A stretch of DNA of 64,000 nt from Miltoncostaea sp963762825 (GTDB taxonomy: Bacteria > Actinomycetota > Thermoleophilia > Miltoncostaeales > Miltoncostaeaceae). Numbering within the stretch: the stretch's first letter is position 1; every line of letters begins with the position of its first letter. Positions 9,503-17,858 of the stretch are shown piece by piece. The notes under the pieces were generated by a model. It did no database searches. It saw nothing but the letters and a program-made list of their open reading frames with translations, and was not told the DNA's origin. The position numbers and the translations under genes were made by a program. The stretch covers positions 620,001 through 684,000 of the forward strand of contig CAVXLZ010000001.1 in assembly GCA_963762825.1 (NCBI GenBank), given 5' to 3'.

Positions 9503-10187
9503 GGAGGACGACGGGCCGCGGCTGATGGACGATCGCTTCGAGATCCTCGAGGTGTGGCGGCGGCCGCTGCGCGGCGACGGAGCCGCGGCGGTGAGGGTTC
9601 TCGCCAAGGTCGAGGCCGGGGCCTACGGCCCGGAGGAGTATGCGGTCGGCATCAGCACCCGGCCCGACGCCCACCTCGCTCCACTGCTCGACGAGGCCGA
9701 CCTGTTCACCGGGCTCTCCTTCGCCGAGGCCCACTGGGTCGCGGCGGTGCTGGCGAGCGCGGCCGATCGGGTGGAGGACGCGGAGAGCCTGCTATTCGAC
9801 CTGCGAGTGCCGGTCGATCTCGCCTGGCGCGAGGTGGAGCTCGAGGCGGAGGTGATCGAGCCGGGTGGCCTGCGCTCGGCGCCGCTCGTTCCCTGGGAGC
9901 CGGAGGCCGAGTCGAGCACCCCGGGGCGCTACGCGATCGCCACCTTCACCCTCGACTGTGGCCACCAGGCGGTGGAGCTGCTGCGCCAGGACCCCGACGC
10001 CGCGCCCTTCTGGGTGGAGGACGGCTCGGTGGACCACCTGGCGGCCCGCGACGCCCGCAGCCTGACGCGCCTGCTCTACGGGGCCGTGAACCTGGAGGAG
10101 GCGCAGCGCATCATCGAGGACGCCCAGGCGAACCTCGCCAAGCACCCCGAGGACGAGCACGGCGACGACAGGGGCGAGGACCGGTGA
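9495..10187 (+). CDS. Uncharacterised acidic protein between hrcA and an acyltransferase
   Basis: A 230-aa protein that I do not recognise. It is acidic, has no signal peptide or membrane helix, and ends in a charged low-complexity tail (HPEDEHGDDRGEDR). The frame opens with ATG 9495 inside the last codons of hrcA and closes within the start of the next gene, so it is part of a translationally coupled operon. Codon use matches its neighbours, so it is very probably a real gene. It contains no catalytic motif I can name. Confidence 0.75.
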   Translation: MSEEDDGPRLMDDRFEILEVWRRPLRGDGAAAVRVLAKVEAGAYGPEEYAVGISTRPDAHLAPLLDEADLFTGLSFAEAHWVAAVLASAADRVEDAESLLFDLRVPVDLAWREVELEAEVIEPGGLRSAPLVPWEPEAESSTPGRYAIATFTLDCGHQAVELLRQDPDAAPFWVEDGSVDHLAARDARSLTRLLYGAVNLEEAQRIIEDAQANLAKHPEDEHGDDRGEDR

Positions 10188-10924
10188 TCGACCGCGTCGT
10201 GTGGCTCCTCTCGCGCGCCCTGGTGATGCCGCTGCTCTACCTGCCGCCTCTGCGGATGCGTCGCCGCGGCACGGCGAACCTGCCCTCCACGGGGCCGCTG
10301 CTCATCGTGTGCACGCACGTCTCGATCGCCGATCCACTGGTGCTGATGGCGGCCGCGCGGCCCCGCCGCACGCACATGATGACCAAGTCCGAGATGTTCA
10401 AGCACCGCCCGGTGGCGGCCTTCCTGCGCCTGGTGAAGGCCTTCCCCGTGCGTCGCGGTCAGGCCGACATCGGCGCCATCCGGCATGCCCTCGATCTGCT
10501 CGCCGGGGGGGAGTGCCTGGTCGTCTTCCCCGAGGGGCACGTGAGCCGCACCGGCCACATGCGGCGCGGCCACCCGGGCGCCGGGTTCTTCTCGATGCGA
10601 CCGGGCGTGATCACCGTGCCGGCCGTCGTGTGGGACACGCAGCTCTTCCGCGGACCCGCTCGGATCGCATTCGGGGAGCCGATCGACGTCGGCGACATCG
10701 CCTCCGGCCCGGGCCCGCGCAAGCGGCGCAACCGTGAGGCGACGGACCGGATCATGGCCGTGCTCGCCGAGATGGCGATGGCGAACGGCGCCCCGCTCCA
10801 GCCCGCCCCGCTCGGCGAGCCCCAGGAGGAGGACCGCCGCCGCGGGCGGGTGACGCCGCGGCCGTTCCCCGAGGAGGCGACCCCGCGCCCCCTCCGCCCG
10901 CCCGCCCCCGATCCTCAGCTGTAG
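10184..10924 (+). CDS. PlsC-type 1-acylglycerol-3-phosphate acyltransferase
   Basis: A 246-aa member of the lysophospholipid acyltransferase family, expected to transfer fatty acyl chains to lysophosphatidic acid at the membrane. It shows the HX4D catalytic motif (THVSIADPL, about residue 41) and the FPEG substrate motif (VVFPEGHVSRTG). The C-terminal 45 residues are Pro/Arg-rich and probably disordered. GTG 10184 overlaps the preceding stop. The 3' end overlaps the convergent PNPOx-like gene by ten bases. The exact acyl acceptor cannot be read from sequence. Confidence 0.85.
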   Translation: MIDRVVWLLSRALVMPLLYLPPLRMRRRGTANLPSTGPLLIVCTHVSIADPLVLMAAARPRRTHMMTKSEMFKHRPVAAFLRLVKAFPVRRGQADIGAIRHALDLLAGGECLVVFPEGHVSRTGHMRRGHPGAGFFSMRPGVITVPAVVWDTQLFRGPARIAFGEPIDVGDIASGPGPRKRRNREATDRIMAVLAEMAMANGAPLQPAPLGEPQEEDRRRGRVTPRPFPEEATPRPLRPPAPDPQL

Positions 10925-11340
10925 TCCCAGGCCTCCCAGCGCTCGACGTGGAGCACGAGCGTGACGTGCTCGCCGGGCATCGAGACGATGTAGTCGCCGT
11001 ACCCGGGGCCGCGGTCGGGCCCGACATACCGCACGGCGAGTTCCTTGACGAGAGCGATGGAGTCGACGGCCTCGTTGCCCACCACCTCGGCCGGGCCGAA
11101 GAGCGTGACCCCCTTGTAGGGCATGGTCTCCTTGTCGATCGTGATCGCAAAGCGGCCGCTCGCGGCGATGTTGCGGGCCTTGGTGCTATCGGCGAGGGTG
11201 TGGATCTGCAGGTCATCGCCTGTCACGCGGAACCAGATCGGCACGACATGGGGCTCGCCGTCGCCCGACACCGTGGCCAGCCGGCCGAGGCGGGTCTCCT
11301 CGGCGAGGAACGCGTGGACCTCTTCCTTGCTCCAGCTCAT
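10915..11340 (-). CDS. Pyridoxamine 5'-phosphate oxidase-like FMN/F420-binding protein
   Basis: A 141-aa split-barrel flavin-binding protein. The N-terminus reads LAEETRLGRLATVSGDGEPH followed by VVPIWFRVTGDDL, typical of the PNPOx-like/F420H2-dependent reductase group. It probably binds FMN or F420; its substrate is unknown. The ATG at 11340 is supported by a GAGGAGG ribosome-binding site five bases upstream. The C-terminus overlaps the convergent acyltransferase gene. Confidence 0.8.
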   Translation of the reverse strand: MSWSKEEVHAFLAEETRLGRLATVSGDGEPHVVPIWFRVTGDDLQIHTLADSTKARNIAASGRFAITIDKETMPYKGVTLFGPAEVVGNEAVDSIALVKELAVRYVGPDRGPGYGDYIVSMPGEHVTLVLHVERWEAWDYS

Positions 11341-11402
11341 GGCTTCCTCCTCGTGTGAGTTCTTCACTTCGAAAAGGATAGTCGCGGGCGGCCGCGCCGC
11401 CG

Positions 11403-12107
11403 TCAGATGAGCCCGGCGACCACCAGGAGCGCGACGAGCAGGCAGGAGGTGGAGATGCCCGCCAGCTCGAGACGGTGGCGGTCGAGGAAGGCGACGGGCG
11501 AGCGATGGCCGCCTCCGCGCGCTCGGCGCAGTGGCACGAGGGCGATGCCCGCGGTGAGCCCTGAGAGGGCGAGCAGCAGCAGCGCGAGCCTCGTCTCGCC
11601 TGCGCCGCCGGCTCCGGTCGCGGTCGCGATCGAAACCGGCGCGGTGACACCTGAGCCGCCGACCTCCGCCGATGTGGCGACGATCTCGCGGCCGAGCCTC
11701 GTGCTCTGGCTTCTGATCAGGCCGAAGCGGAGTGCCCGCGCGCGTCGCGCGGCCATCAGGCGCGCTCGCTGGACGGCGCGCACCCGGGCCGTTGCCGCGG
11801 AGCCCGCGGTCGGGGGCGGGCTCGGGTCCGCGCCGGTCGCAGGCGACGCGGCTGTTGCCGGTGCCGCGGAGGGCGCGGGCGGGGCCACCGGCACGGGTGT
11901 CGCATCGCGCTCGGCCGGCGGAGAGGGCGGGGGTATCGGGATGCGCTCCACAGGGGGAGAGGGTGGGGGCAGATCGGGCGTTCCCAGGCCGAGCGGGGGG
12001 CTCGCGGCGTTTGCGACGCCGGTCGCCAGGCCGAGGCAGACCAGCGCCACGAGCGCCGTGCTCGCCCGGCGGTGCTGCGACGGGGTCCACCTCGGCCGGG
12101 GGATCAC
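11403..12107 (-). CDS. Proline-rich secreted/membrane protein of unknown function
   Basis: The 234-aa product opens with a basic stretch and a hydrophobic segment ending in GVANAASPP, a plausible signal peptide. It then has a Pro/Ala-rich linker (about 35-100), a basic region, and two hydrophobic helices near the C-terminus (LALLLLALSGLTAGIALVPL and TSCLLVALLVVAGLI). This fits a cell-surface protein with a C-terminal membrane anchor. The start is GTG at 12107, overlapping the stop of the truncated aldo/keto reductase by GTGA. No family recognised. Confidence 0.6.
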   Translation of the reverse strand: MIPRPRWTPSQHRRASTALVALVCLGLATGVANAASPPLGLGTPDLPPPSPPVERIPIPPPSPPAERDATPVPVAPPAPSAAPATAASPATGADPSPPPTAGSAATARVRAVQRARLMAARRARALRFGLIRSQSTRLGREIVATSAEVGGSGVTAPVSIATATGAGGAGETRLALLLLALSGLTAGIALVPLRRARGGGHRSPVAFLDRHRLELAGISTSCLLVALLVVAGLI

Positions 12108-12526
12108 GTTCCTCCCGTCGTGCCGAGTCGCTGCCAGACGTCAACGCCGAGGCGCTGCAGGCTCGCATCGACGGAATGGACCGAGCTTGTGCGGGAGGCG
12201 CCATGGGAGCCGGCCGGGGGCGCGAAGCGACCCTTGGTCGAGAGGATGAGGTCGTCGAGGCCTCCGCGCCCGGCCGCCCACCGTCCGATGATCCGCTCGG
12301 ATTCCCCTCCGCCGTAGACCTCGGCGGTGTCGATGAACGTGCCCCCGGCATCGACGAAGGCGTCGAGCTGGCGGTGGGCGACCGCCTCGCCGGTCTCCAC
12401 TCCAAAGGCCATGGTCCCGAGCGCGAGGCGCGACACGATCGGGCCGCCCTTCCCGAGAGTGGCCATGGGCATGTCGGCAGGTGGGGGTGTGGGCTCCTCG
12501 TCCCCGGTCATGCACGCATCCAACAC
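12104..12526 (-). pseudogene. Truncated aldo/keto reductase
   Basis: About 120 residues match the N-terminal third of an aldo/keto reductase: LALGTMAFGVETG, then GGTFIDTAEVYGGGESE (the catalytic Asp and Tyr of the family) and LILSTKGRFAP with the catalytic Lys. The frame then stops shortly after SLQRLGVDVW, where the family normally continues with DLYQ-H and two further thirds of the barrel (about 320 aa in total). It is therefore a 3'-truncated remnant, unless the barrel was lost through an assembly break. Its stop codon overlaps the next gene's start. Confidence 0.7.
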
Positions 12527-12705
12527 GGTGCAGCGCCTTTCCGGCAGGCCTCGTGTTCGAGGTCGTGCATGGTGGAGCCGGGGGTCGATGCCACTGCGAC
12601 GGCGGCCGGGGCGGGTCGCGTCCGCCCTTCAGATCCCGCCCTCGACGGACCGATGGGCATGGAGTGGGGGCACCCACCCCTTGCTAACCTCCCGGGACGA
12701 ACTCG

Positions 12706-13806
12706 ATGAAGCGCGACTACTACGAGATCCTCGGCGTCCCCCGCGACGCGGACGAGGCCGACATCAAGAAGGCGTTCCGGCGTAAGGCGCGCGAGCTCCA
12801 CCCGGACGTCAATGGCGACCCCCGGGCCGAGGAGATGTTCAAGGAGGCCGCGGAGGCCTACGAGACCCTCTCCAACGCCGAGACGCGCGGGCTCTACGAC
12901 CGATACGGCCACGACGGCCTGCGCGGGCGCTCGACCGGCGACTTCGCCGATTTCGGGTCGTTCCAGGACCTCTTCGACGCGTTCTTCGGCGGCGACATGT
13001 TCGGCCGCGGCCAGGGAGCGGCGGGCGGCGACGACGTTGGAGTGGCCGTCCAGCTCACGTTCGCCGAGTCGGCGCTCGGGGTCACCCGGCCGATCGAGTA
13101 CGGAGTGGTGGGCGGCTGCGAGGTCTGCGAGGGCTCGGGAGCGGCGCCCGAGAGCAGCATGACCCGGTGCGGGTCCTGTGGTGGACAGGGCCAGGTGCGC
13201 CAGGTCGCCCGCGGCCCCTTCGGGCAGTTCATGCGCACCCAGGTCTGCCCCGCGTGCCGCGGAGTCGGAGAGGTGCCCGCCGAGCCGTGCGCCGAATGCA
13301 ACGGGGTGGGGCGGCGCCCGACCACGCTCTCCCTGACGGTCAACATCCCCGCGGGCATCGCCAGCGGCCAGCGCATCCGCATCCCGGGGCGGGGAGCGGC
13401 CGGAGAGCGGGGGGCCCCGGCGGGCGACCTCTACGTCCAGATCCAGGTGGCCGAGGACCAGCGCTTCCGCCGCGAGGGACTCGACGTGGTGACGCGCGTA
13501 GCGGTGCCGGTCACGGACGCGATGATCGGGGCATCGGTGACCGTGCCGACGGTCAACGGAGAGGCTCATGTCGAGTTGCGCCCCGGCACACAGCCCGGCG
13601 ACGAGTACGTGCTCCGGGGCAAGGGCTTTCCCGCACTCAGCGGCCGGGGCCGTGGCGACCAGCGCGTCGTGGTCGAGGTGCGGGTCCCCCGGGTGCAGAC
13701 CGAGGACGGACGGCGGGCCGTCGAGAGGCTCGCCGAGAACCTCGACGCGCGCAGCTACAAGGAGGATGAGGGCTTCTTCGACCGGCTCAAGCACGCCTTC
13801 CGTTGA
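12706..13806 (+). CDS. dnaJ: Chaperone DnaJ
   Basis: Hsp40 co-chaperone that stimulates DnaK ATPase. The 366-aa protein has the J domain with HPD near residue 32 (RKARELHPDVNGD) and a Gly/Phe-rich linker (FFGGDMFGRGQG). The zinc domain has all four CxxCxGxG repeats intact (CEVCEGSG, CGSCGGQG, CPACRGVG, CAECNGVG), and the C-terminal substrate-binding domains follow. No grpE or dnaK adjoins it. A GCTAACCT sequence 16-23 bases upstream of ATG 12706 looks like a -10 element. The stop is TGATG, shared with a possible start for the next reading frame. Confidence 0.95.
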   Translation: MKRDYYEILGVPRDADEADIKKAFRRKARELHPDVNGDPRAEEMFKEAAEAYETLSNAETRGLYDRYGHDGLRGRSTGDFADFGSFQDLFDAFFGGDMFGRGQGAAGGDDVGVAVQLTFAESALGVTRPIEYGVVGGCEVCEGSGAAPESSMTRCGSCGGQGQVRQVARGPFGQFMRTQVCPACRGVGEVPAEPCAECNGVGRRPTTLSLTVNIPAGIASGQRIRIPGRGAAGERGAPAGDLYVQIQVAEDQRFRREGLDVVTRVAVPVTDAMIGASVTVPTVNGEAHVELRPGTQPGDEYVLRGKGFPALSGRGRGDQRVVVEVRVPRVQTEDGRRAVERLAENLDARSYKEDEGFFDRLKHAFR

Positions 13807-14638
13807 TGCTCCTCTGAACGACCCGCTCATCCGCCTGACGGTGACCGTCGGCGCCGCCGACGCCGAGCCCGCGCTCGCCGAGGCGTGCGCGATCGTGGGC
13901 TGCGGGTGCCGGGAGCGGACCGGCCCGGCCGGCGAGGCCCTGCTCGACTTCTGGGTGCCGGCCGGATCGGCGCGCCCGGAGGGCCTGGAGCAGGAGCTCC
14001 GGGCGCGGGGGATCGACGCCCGGGTCGATGCCCATCCGGAGGGGGACGAGTGGCGCACGGCCATGCTGGCCTTCCACCGGCCGGTGGAGATCGGCGGGCG
14101 CCTGCTGGTTCGGCCGCCCTGGGAGGCGCCGCGGCCACCGCTGCTCGACGTCGAGATCGACCCGGGCATGGCGTTCGGCACCGCGCAGCATGCCACCACA
14201 CGGGCGTGTCTCACCCTTCTCGCCGGGCTCCCGGTCACCGGGGCGGTGCTCGATGCCGGCTGCGGCACGGGGGTGCTCGCCATCTCCGCCCGGCGACTCG
14301 GCTTCGCCGACGTGACGGCGATCGACTACGACCCGCTGTCAGTGGAGGCCACCCTCGCCAACGCGCGGCGCAACGGGGTCGGGCTGACGGTGGCGCGACG
14401 CACGATCGGCGCCGACCGGCTGCCCGCGTCGGAGGTGCTTCTCGCCAACCTCACCGGCAGCGTGCTGCGGGCCCTCGCGCCGGCCCTGCCCTCTCCCGCG
14501 CCACGCTGGGTGGTGGCCTCGGGGATGCGGCACGACGAGGTCGCCGGGGTCCATCTGGCCTTCGCCGCGGTGGGAGTTCATCCCGTGCGCGAGGTCCAGG
14601 ACGAGGGCTGGTCGACCCTGCTCATGGGGCGTCGGTGA
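13766..14638 (+). CDS. prmA: Ribosomal protein L11 methyltransferase PrmA
   Basis: SAM-dependent methyltransferase that trimethylates ribosomal protein L11. The motif I region is LDAGCGTGVLAISARRLGF, and the family-typical DPGMAFGTAQHATT precedes it. The start is uncertain. Homology begins at LNDPLIRL (13814), just after the dnaJ stop. In frame there is an ATG at 13766 (used here, overlapping dnaJ), a CTG at 13814 and a GTG at 13841. The natural-looking TGATG at 13804-13808 opens a different frame that stops after three codons, so a one-base loss near 13809-13814 is possible. rsmE overlaps the end. Confidence 0.85.
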   Translation: MRASSTGSSTPSVDAPLNDPLIRLTVTVGAADAEPALAEACAIVGCGCRERTGPAGEALLDFWVPAGSARPEGLEQELRARGIDARVDAHPEGDEWRTAMLAFHRPVEIGGRLLVRPPWEAPRPPLLDVEIDPGMAFGTAQHATTRACLTLLAGLPVTGAVLDAGCGTGVLAISARRLGFADVTAIDYDPLSVEATLANARRNGVGLTVARRTIGADRLPASEVLLANLTGSVLRALAPALPSPAPRWVVASGMRHDEVAGVHLAFAAVGVHPVREVQDEGWSTLLMGRR

Positions 14639-15372
14639 GGCACACATTCCGGTACCTGCTGGCGGGCGTCCCGGTGGCGGGCCGGCAGATCGCGTTGTCG
14701 GCCGACGACAGCCATCACCTCGTCCGCGTCGTCCGTCGCGGCGTGGGCGACGAGGTGGAGCTGATGGACCCCGAGGGGCGGCGCTGGAGGGCGGTGGTGG
14801 TCGGGATCGGACCCCCGGCCGTCGTGCGCGTGACGGCCTGCATCCCGAGGGGATCTGAGCCTGCCCCGGTGACCCTCTACCTGGGCCTCGCCGAGTGGGG
14901 GCGCATCGACGTCGCCGTGGAGAAGGCCGTCGAGCTGGGGGTCGTCGCGGTGACGCTCTTCCTCTCTGAACGCGCCGGGAGGGTGCCCGGGCCCGAGGCG
15001 TGGGCGCGGCGGCGCGAGAGGCTCGGGCGCGTGGCGCGCTCGGCCGCCCGCCAGTCGGGCGGGGCGCCGCTGGCCGAGGTGCAGGGGCTGGTACCGTTCA
15101 CGGAAGTGATTGCTGAGATCCCGGCAGGGGAGGGGTTCCTGATCGACCCGCGAGGCGATGCGCCACTGCTCTCGGCGCTGGGCGACCGAGCATCCCCGGA
15201 TGCGCCGGTCGCCGTGGTGATCGGCCCCCAGGCGGGATTCTCCGAGGGTGAGGTCGCCTACGCCCGCGGCGCGGGCCTGCCGCTCTGCACGCTCGGCCCC
15301 ACCACTCTGAGATCCGAAACGGCCGCCATCGCCGCCGTGGCCATCGCCGCGGCCGCGGCGCAGACGCGATGA
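14635..15372 (+). CDS. rsmE: 16S rRNA m3U1498 methyltransferase RsmE
   Basis: SPOUT-class enzyme that methylates U1498 of 16S rRNA. The 245-aa protein has an N-terminal PUA-like part (LSADDSHHLVRVVRRGVGD) and the C-terminal knot with VVIGPQAGFSEGEVAYA and LGPTTLRSETAAIAA, the SAM-binding signature. The GTG start overlaps the prmA stop by four bases, and its TGA overlaps the ATG of the HIT gene. Confidence 0.93.
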   Translation: MRHTFRYLLAGVPVAGRQIALSADDSHHLVRVVRRGVGDEVELMDPEGRRWRAVVVGIGPPAVVRVTACIPRGSEPAPVTLYLGLAEWGRIDVAVEKAVELGVVAVTLFLSERAGRVPGPEAWARRRERLGRVARSAARQSGGAPLAEVQGLVPFTEVIAEIPAGEGFLIDPRGDAPLLSALGDRASPDAPVAVVIGPQAGFSEGEVAYARGAGLPLCTLGPTTLRSETAAIAAVAIAAAAAQTR

Positions 15373-15713
15373 CCGAGTCGTGCCTCTTCTGCCGGATCGT
15401 CGAGGGGGAGATCCCGGCCCGGATCGTCCGGCGCGACGATGACTTCGTCGCCTTCGCGGACATCTCGCCCAAGGCGCCCGTGCACCTGCTGGTGATCCCC
15501 ACGCGCCATGTCAACTCGATCGCCGGCGTGGCGGGCCTCGACGCGCGCGAGCGGGCGGCCATGCCGCTGTTCATCGCCGATCTCGCCCGCGAGGCCGGCG
15601 TGGAGGGTACCGGCTACCGGCTCACCACCAACCATGGTCCCGACGCGCGCCAGAGCGTGTTCCACCTGCACTGGCACCTGATGGGCGGGACGACGCTCTC
15701 CGAGAGCATGTGA
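15369..15713 (+). CDS. HIT-family nucleotide-binding hydrolase (HinT-like)
   Basis: A 114-aa histidine-triad protein of the HinT type, expected to hydrolyse AMP-linked compounds. It begins with CLFCRIVEGEIPARIV and ends with the triad FHLHWHLMGG. Length is canonical. It is embedded by four-base overlaps between rsmE and phoH, as in many Actinomycetota and Firmicutes. Confidence 0.93.
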   Translation: MTESCLFCRIVEGEIPARIVRRDDDFVAFADISPKAPVHLLVIPTRHVNSIAGVAGLDARERAAMPLFIADLAREAGVEGTGYRLTTNHGPDARQSVFHLHWHLMGGTTLSESM

Positions 15714-16684
15714 GCGCCGTCAACCGCCGCGAGGTCGTGGAGCAGGTCATCGAACTCGACGACCGGGTCTCGGTGGAGCTGGCCGGCGAGCACGACCGGG
15801 TTCTGCGCGCGCTGGAGGACCGCCTCGCCATCGAGATCTCCCTGCGTGGGAATCAGCTCACGCTGAGCGGGCCCGACCCGCGCGTGCGGGCCGGGGCTCA
15901 GGTCGTCGAGCAGCTCGCCGGGCTGGTGCACGGCGGACGCCCGATCGAGCCGGGCACGGTCGATGCCGTGGCCGACGCGGTCGATGGCGCCGAGCCCGTC
16001 GGCCCGATCCTCGACGATGTGGTGTGGCGCAACGGCCAGACCGTCGTGACTCCGCGGACCCTCGGGCAGAAGCGCTATGTCGACGCGGTGCGCACGAACA
16101 CGATCACGTTCGGGATCGGGCCCGCGGGCACCGGCAAGACCTATCTCGCGGTCGCCATCGCCACGGCGGCCCTGATGCGCCGCGAGGTCGCGCGCATCAT
16201 CCTCACCCGGCCCGCCGTGGAGGCGGGCGAGCGCCTCGGCTTCCTTCCCGGCGACCTGGCGGCGAAGGTCGATCCCTACCTGCGCCCGCTGTTCGACGCC
16301 CTCTACGACATGCTCGATGCCGAGCGGGTCGAGGCGCTCTTCGAGCGTGGGCAGGTGGAGGTCGCCCCACTGGCGTTCATGCGCGGGCGCTCGCTCAACG
16401 ACAGCTTCATCATCCTGGACGAGGCGCAGAACACGACGCCCGAGCAGATGAAGATGTTCCTCACCCGTCTCGGCTACGGATCGCGCATGGTGGTCAACGG
16501 CGACACCACCCAGATCGATCTCCCGCAGGCCCAGACCTCGGGGCTGATGAGCGTGCTCGGCGTGCTCGAGGGCGTCGAGGACATCGCGTTCGTCCACCTG
16601 GACCGCCGCGACGTCGTGCGCCACCGCCTCGTGCAGCGCATCGTCGATGCCTACGGCGCCGCAGAGGATCGGGCGCAGGCATGA
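15710..16684 (+). CDS. phoH: PhoH-family ATPase
   Basis: Cytoplasmic P-loop ATPase (YbeZ type) that acts with YbeY in RNA and ribosome maturation. The 324-aa protein shows Walker A GPAGTGKTYLA near residue 139, Walker B IILDEAQNTTPEQMK and the conserved RMVVNGDTTQIDLP. The N-terminal region resembles the family's KH-like portion. Start is GTG 15710. ybeY starts at the overlapping ATG, which supports the YbeZ assignment. Confidence 0.93.
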   Translation: MSAVNRREVVEQVIELDDRVSVELAGEHDRVLRALEDRLAIEISLRGNQLTLSGPDPRVRAGAQVVEQLAGLVHGGRPIEPGTVDAVADAVDGAEPVGPILDDVVWRNGQTVVTPRTLGQKRYVDAVRTNTITFGIGPAGTGKTYLAVAIATAALMRREVARIILTRPAVEAGERLGFLPGDLAAKVDPYLRPLFDALYDMLDAERVEALFERGQVEVAPLAFMRGRSLNDSFIILDEAQNTTPEQMKMFLTRLGYGSRMVVNGDTTQIDLPQAQTSGLMSVLGVLEGVEDIAFVHLDRRDVVRHRLVQRIVDAYGAAEDRAQA

Positions 16685-17076
16685 TCGAGGTCGAGGCACG
16701 CGGCGGGGGCGTGGACACGGCGCCTCTGGTGGCTCGGCTCGTGTGGGCCTGCGGACGGCTCGGCGTGGAGCGCGCGAGCCTCGGCCTGATGCTCGTGGGG
16801 CCCGACGAGATGGCCGCCATCAACGGCGAGCACCGTGGCAAGCCGACCCCCACCGACGTGCTCGCGTTCCCGGTCGACGGCCCCGATGCCCTGGCGTGGC
16901 CGGCCGAGGGGCCGGCGCCCGAGCTCGGGGACGTGGTGATCTGCCCGGACCTCGCGGAGGAGGAGCTCGGCACCCTCGCCGTGCACGGGCTGCTGCACCT
17001 GCTCGGCTACGACCATGAGGCCGACGCGGGGGAGATGCTCGCGCTGCAGGACCGCCTGGTGGGCGAGGCGCCGTGA
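16681..17076 (+). CDS. ybeY: rRNA maturation endonuclease YbeY
   Basis: Metal-dependent RNase acting in 16S rRNA 3'-end processing. The 131-aa protein contains the diagnostic zinc motif HGLLHLLGYDH near residues 101-111 and the upstream KPTPTDVLAFP. ATG 16681 overlaps the phoH stop. A short family member, but complete. Confidence 0.94.
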   Translation: MIEVEARGGGVDTAPLVARLVWACGRLGVERASLGLMLVGPDEMAAINGEHRGKPTPTDVLAFPVDGPDALAWPAEGPAPELGDVVICPDLAEEELGTLAVHGLLHLLGYDHEADAGEMLALQDRLVGEAP

Positions 17077-17858
17077 CCCCCGAATCGGCCGGCCCTCCCG
17101 CGGGCCTGATGTCCCGCCTGCTGCGCCGGGCCTCCCGCTCGAGCCTGCCCACCCAGGGGTCTCTGCGGTGGTCGTTCAACTGGGCGTTCGAGGGCATCGT
17201 CTACGTGCTCCGCACCCAACGGAACATGCAGATCCATGTCGGCGTCGCCGTCGTGGCGCTGATGATGGGGCTGGTGCTCGACTTCAGCCGCCTCGAGTTC
17301 GTCGCCGTGATGGGGGCGGTGAGCCTGGTCCTGGTGGCCGAGATGATGAACACGGCCATCGAGGCGGCGATCGACGCCGTCGTGACCACGTACCACCCGC
17401 TCGTGAAGATCGCCAAGGACGTGGCCGCGGGCGCGGTGCTCGTGGCCACCGTGAACGCTCTGGCGGTCGCCTACTTCGTCTTCTACGACCGCCTGGGCCA
17501 AGACGGCACCGACCTGCTCGGCGGGGTCCGGCGCTCGCCCACCCACCTCGTGGTCGTGGTGCTGATGGTCACGGTGATCGCGGTCATCGCGATCAAGGCC
17601 TGGACGGGGCGCGGCACGCCGCTGAGCGGCGGACTGCCCTCGGGACACGCCGCGACGGCGTTCGCCGCCTGGGCCGCGATCACCATCGTGGCCGAGCCGC
17701 TGCGCCACGCGGTGCTGGTCTCCACGCTCGCCTTCCTGATGGCTCTCCTGGTGGCCCAGTCCCGTGTGGAGGCGGGCATCCACTCGCTGGTCGAGACCGT
17801 GGCCGGCGCGGTGCTCGGCACCTGCGTCGCGATCATCATCTTCCAGTTGTGGGGGTGA
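17073..17858 (+). CDS. Diacylglycerol/undecaprenol kinase-PAP2 phosphatase fusion
   Basis: This 261-aa membrane protein joins two lipid enzymes. Residues about 30-140 are a DgkA-type kinase: the helix with EMMNTAIEAAIDAV and AKDVAAGAVL carries its signature. Residues about 150-261 are a PAP2 acid phosphatase with motif 1 KAWTGRGTP, motif 2 PSGHAAT and motif 3 SRVEAGIHSLVE; the last acidic residue is Glu where Asp is usual. The likely substrates are undecaprenol or its phosphates for wall-lipid recycling. The opposing activities on one chain are noteworthy. GTG 17073 overlaps ybeY; era overlaps the end. Confidence 0.88.
   Translation: MTPESAGPPAGLMSRLLRRASRSSLPTQGSLRWSFNWAFEGIVYVLRTQRNMQIHVGVAVVALMMGLVLDFSRLEFVAVMGAVSLVLVAEMMNTAIEAAIDAVVTTYHPLVKIAKDVAAGAVLVATVNALAVAYFVFYDRLGQDGTDLLGGVRRSPTHLVVVVLMVTVIAVIAIKAWTGRGTPLSGGLPSGHAATAFAAWAAITIVAEPLRHAVLVSTLAFLMALLVAQSRVEAGIHSLVETVAGAVLGTCVAIIIFQLWG

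Noticed and set aside
12527..12705. CIRCE or HAIR operator upstream of dnaJ
   Set aside because: No TTAGCACTC-N9-GAGTGCTAA or CTTGAGT-N7-ACTCAAG; only a short GTGGG/CCCAC hairpin.
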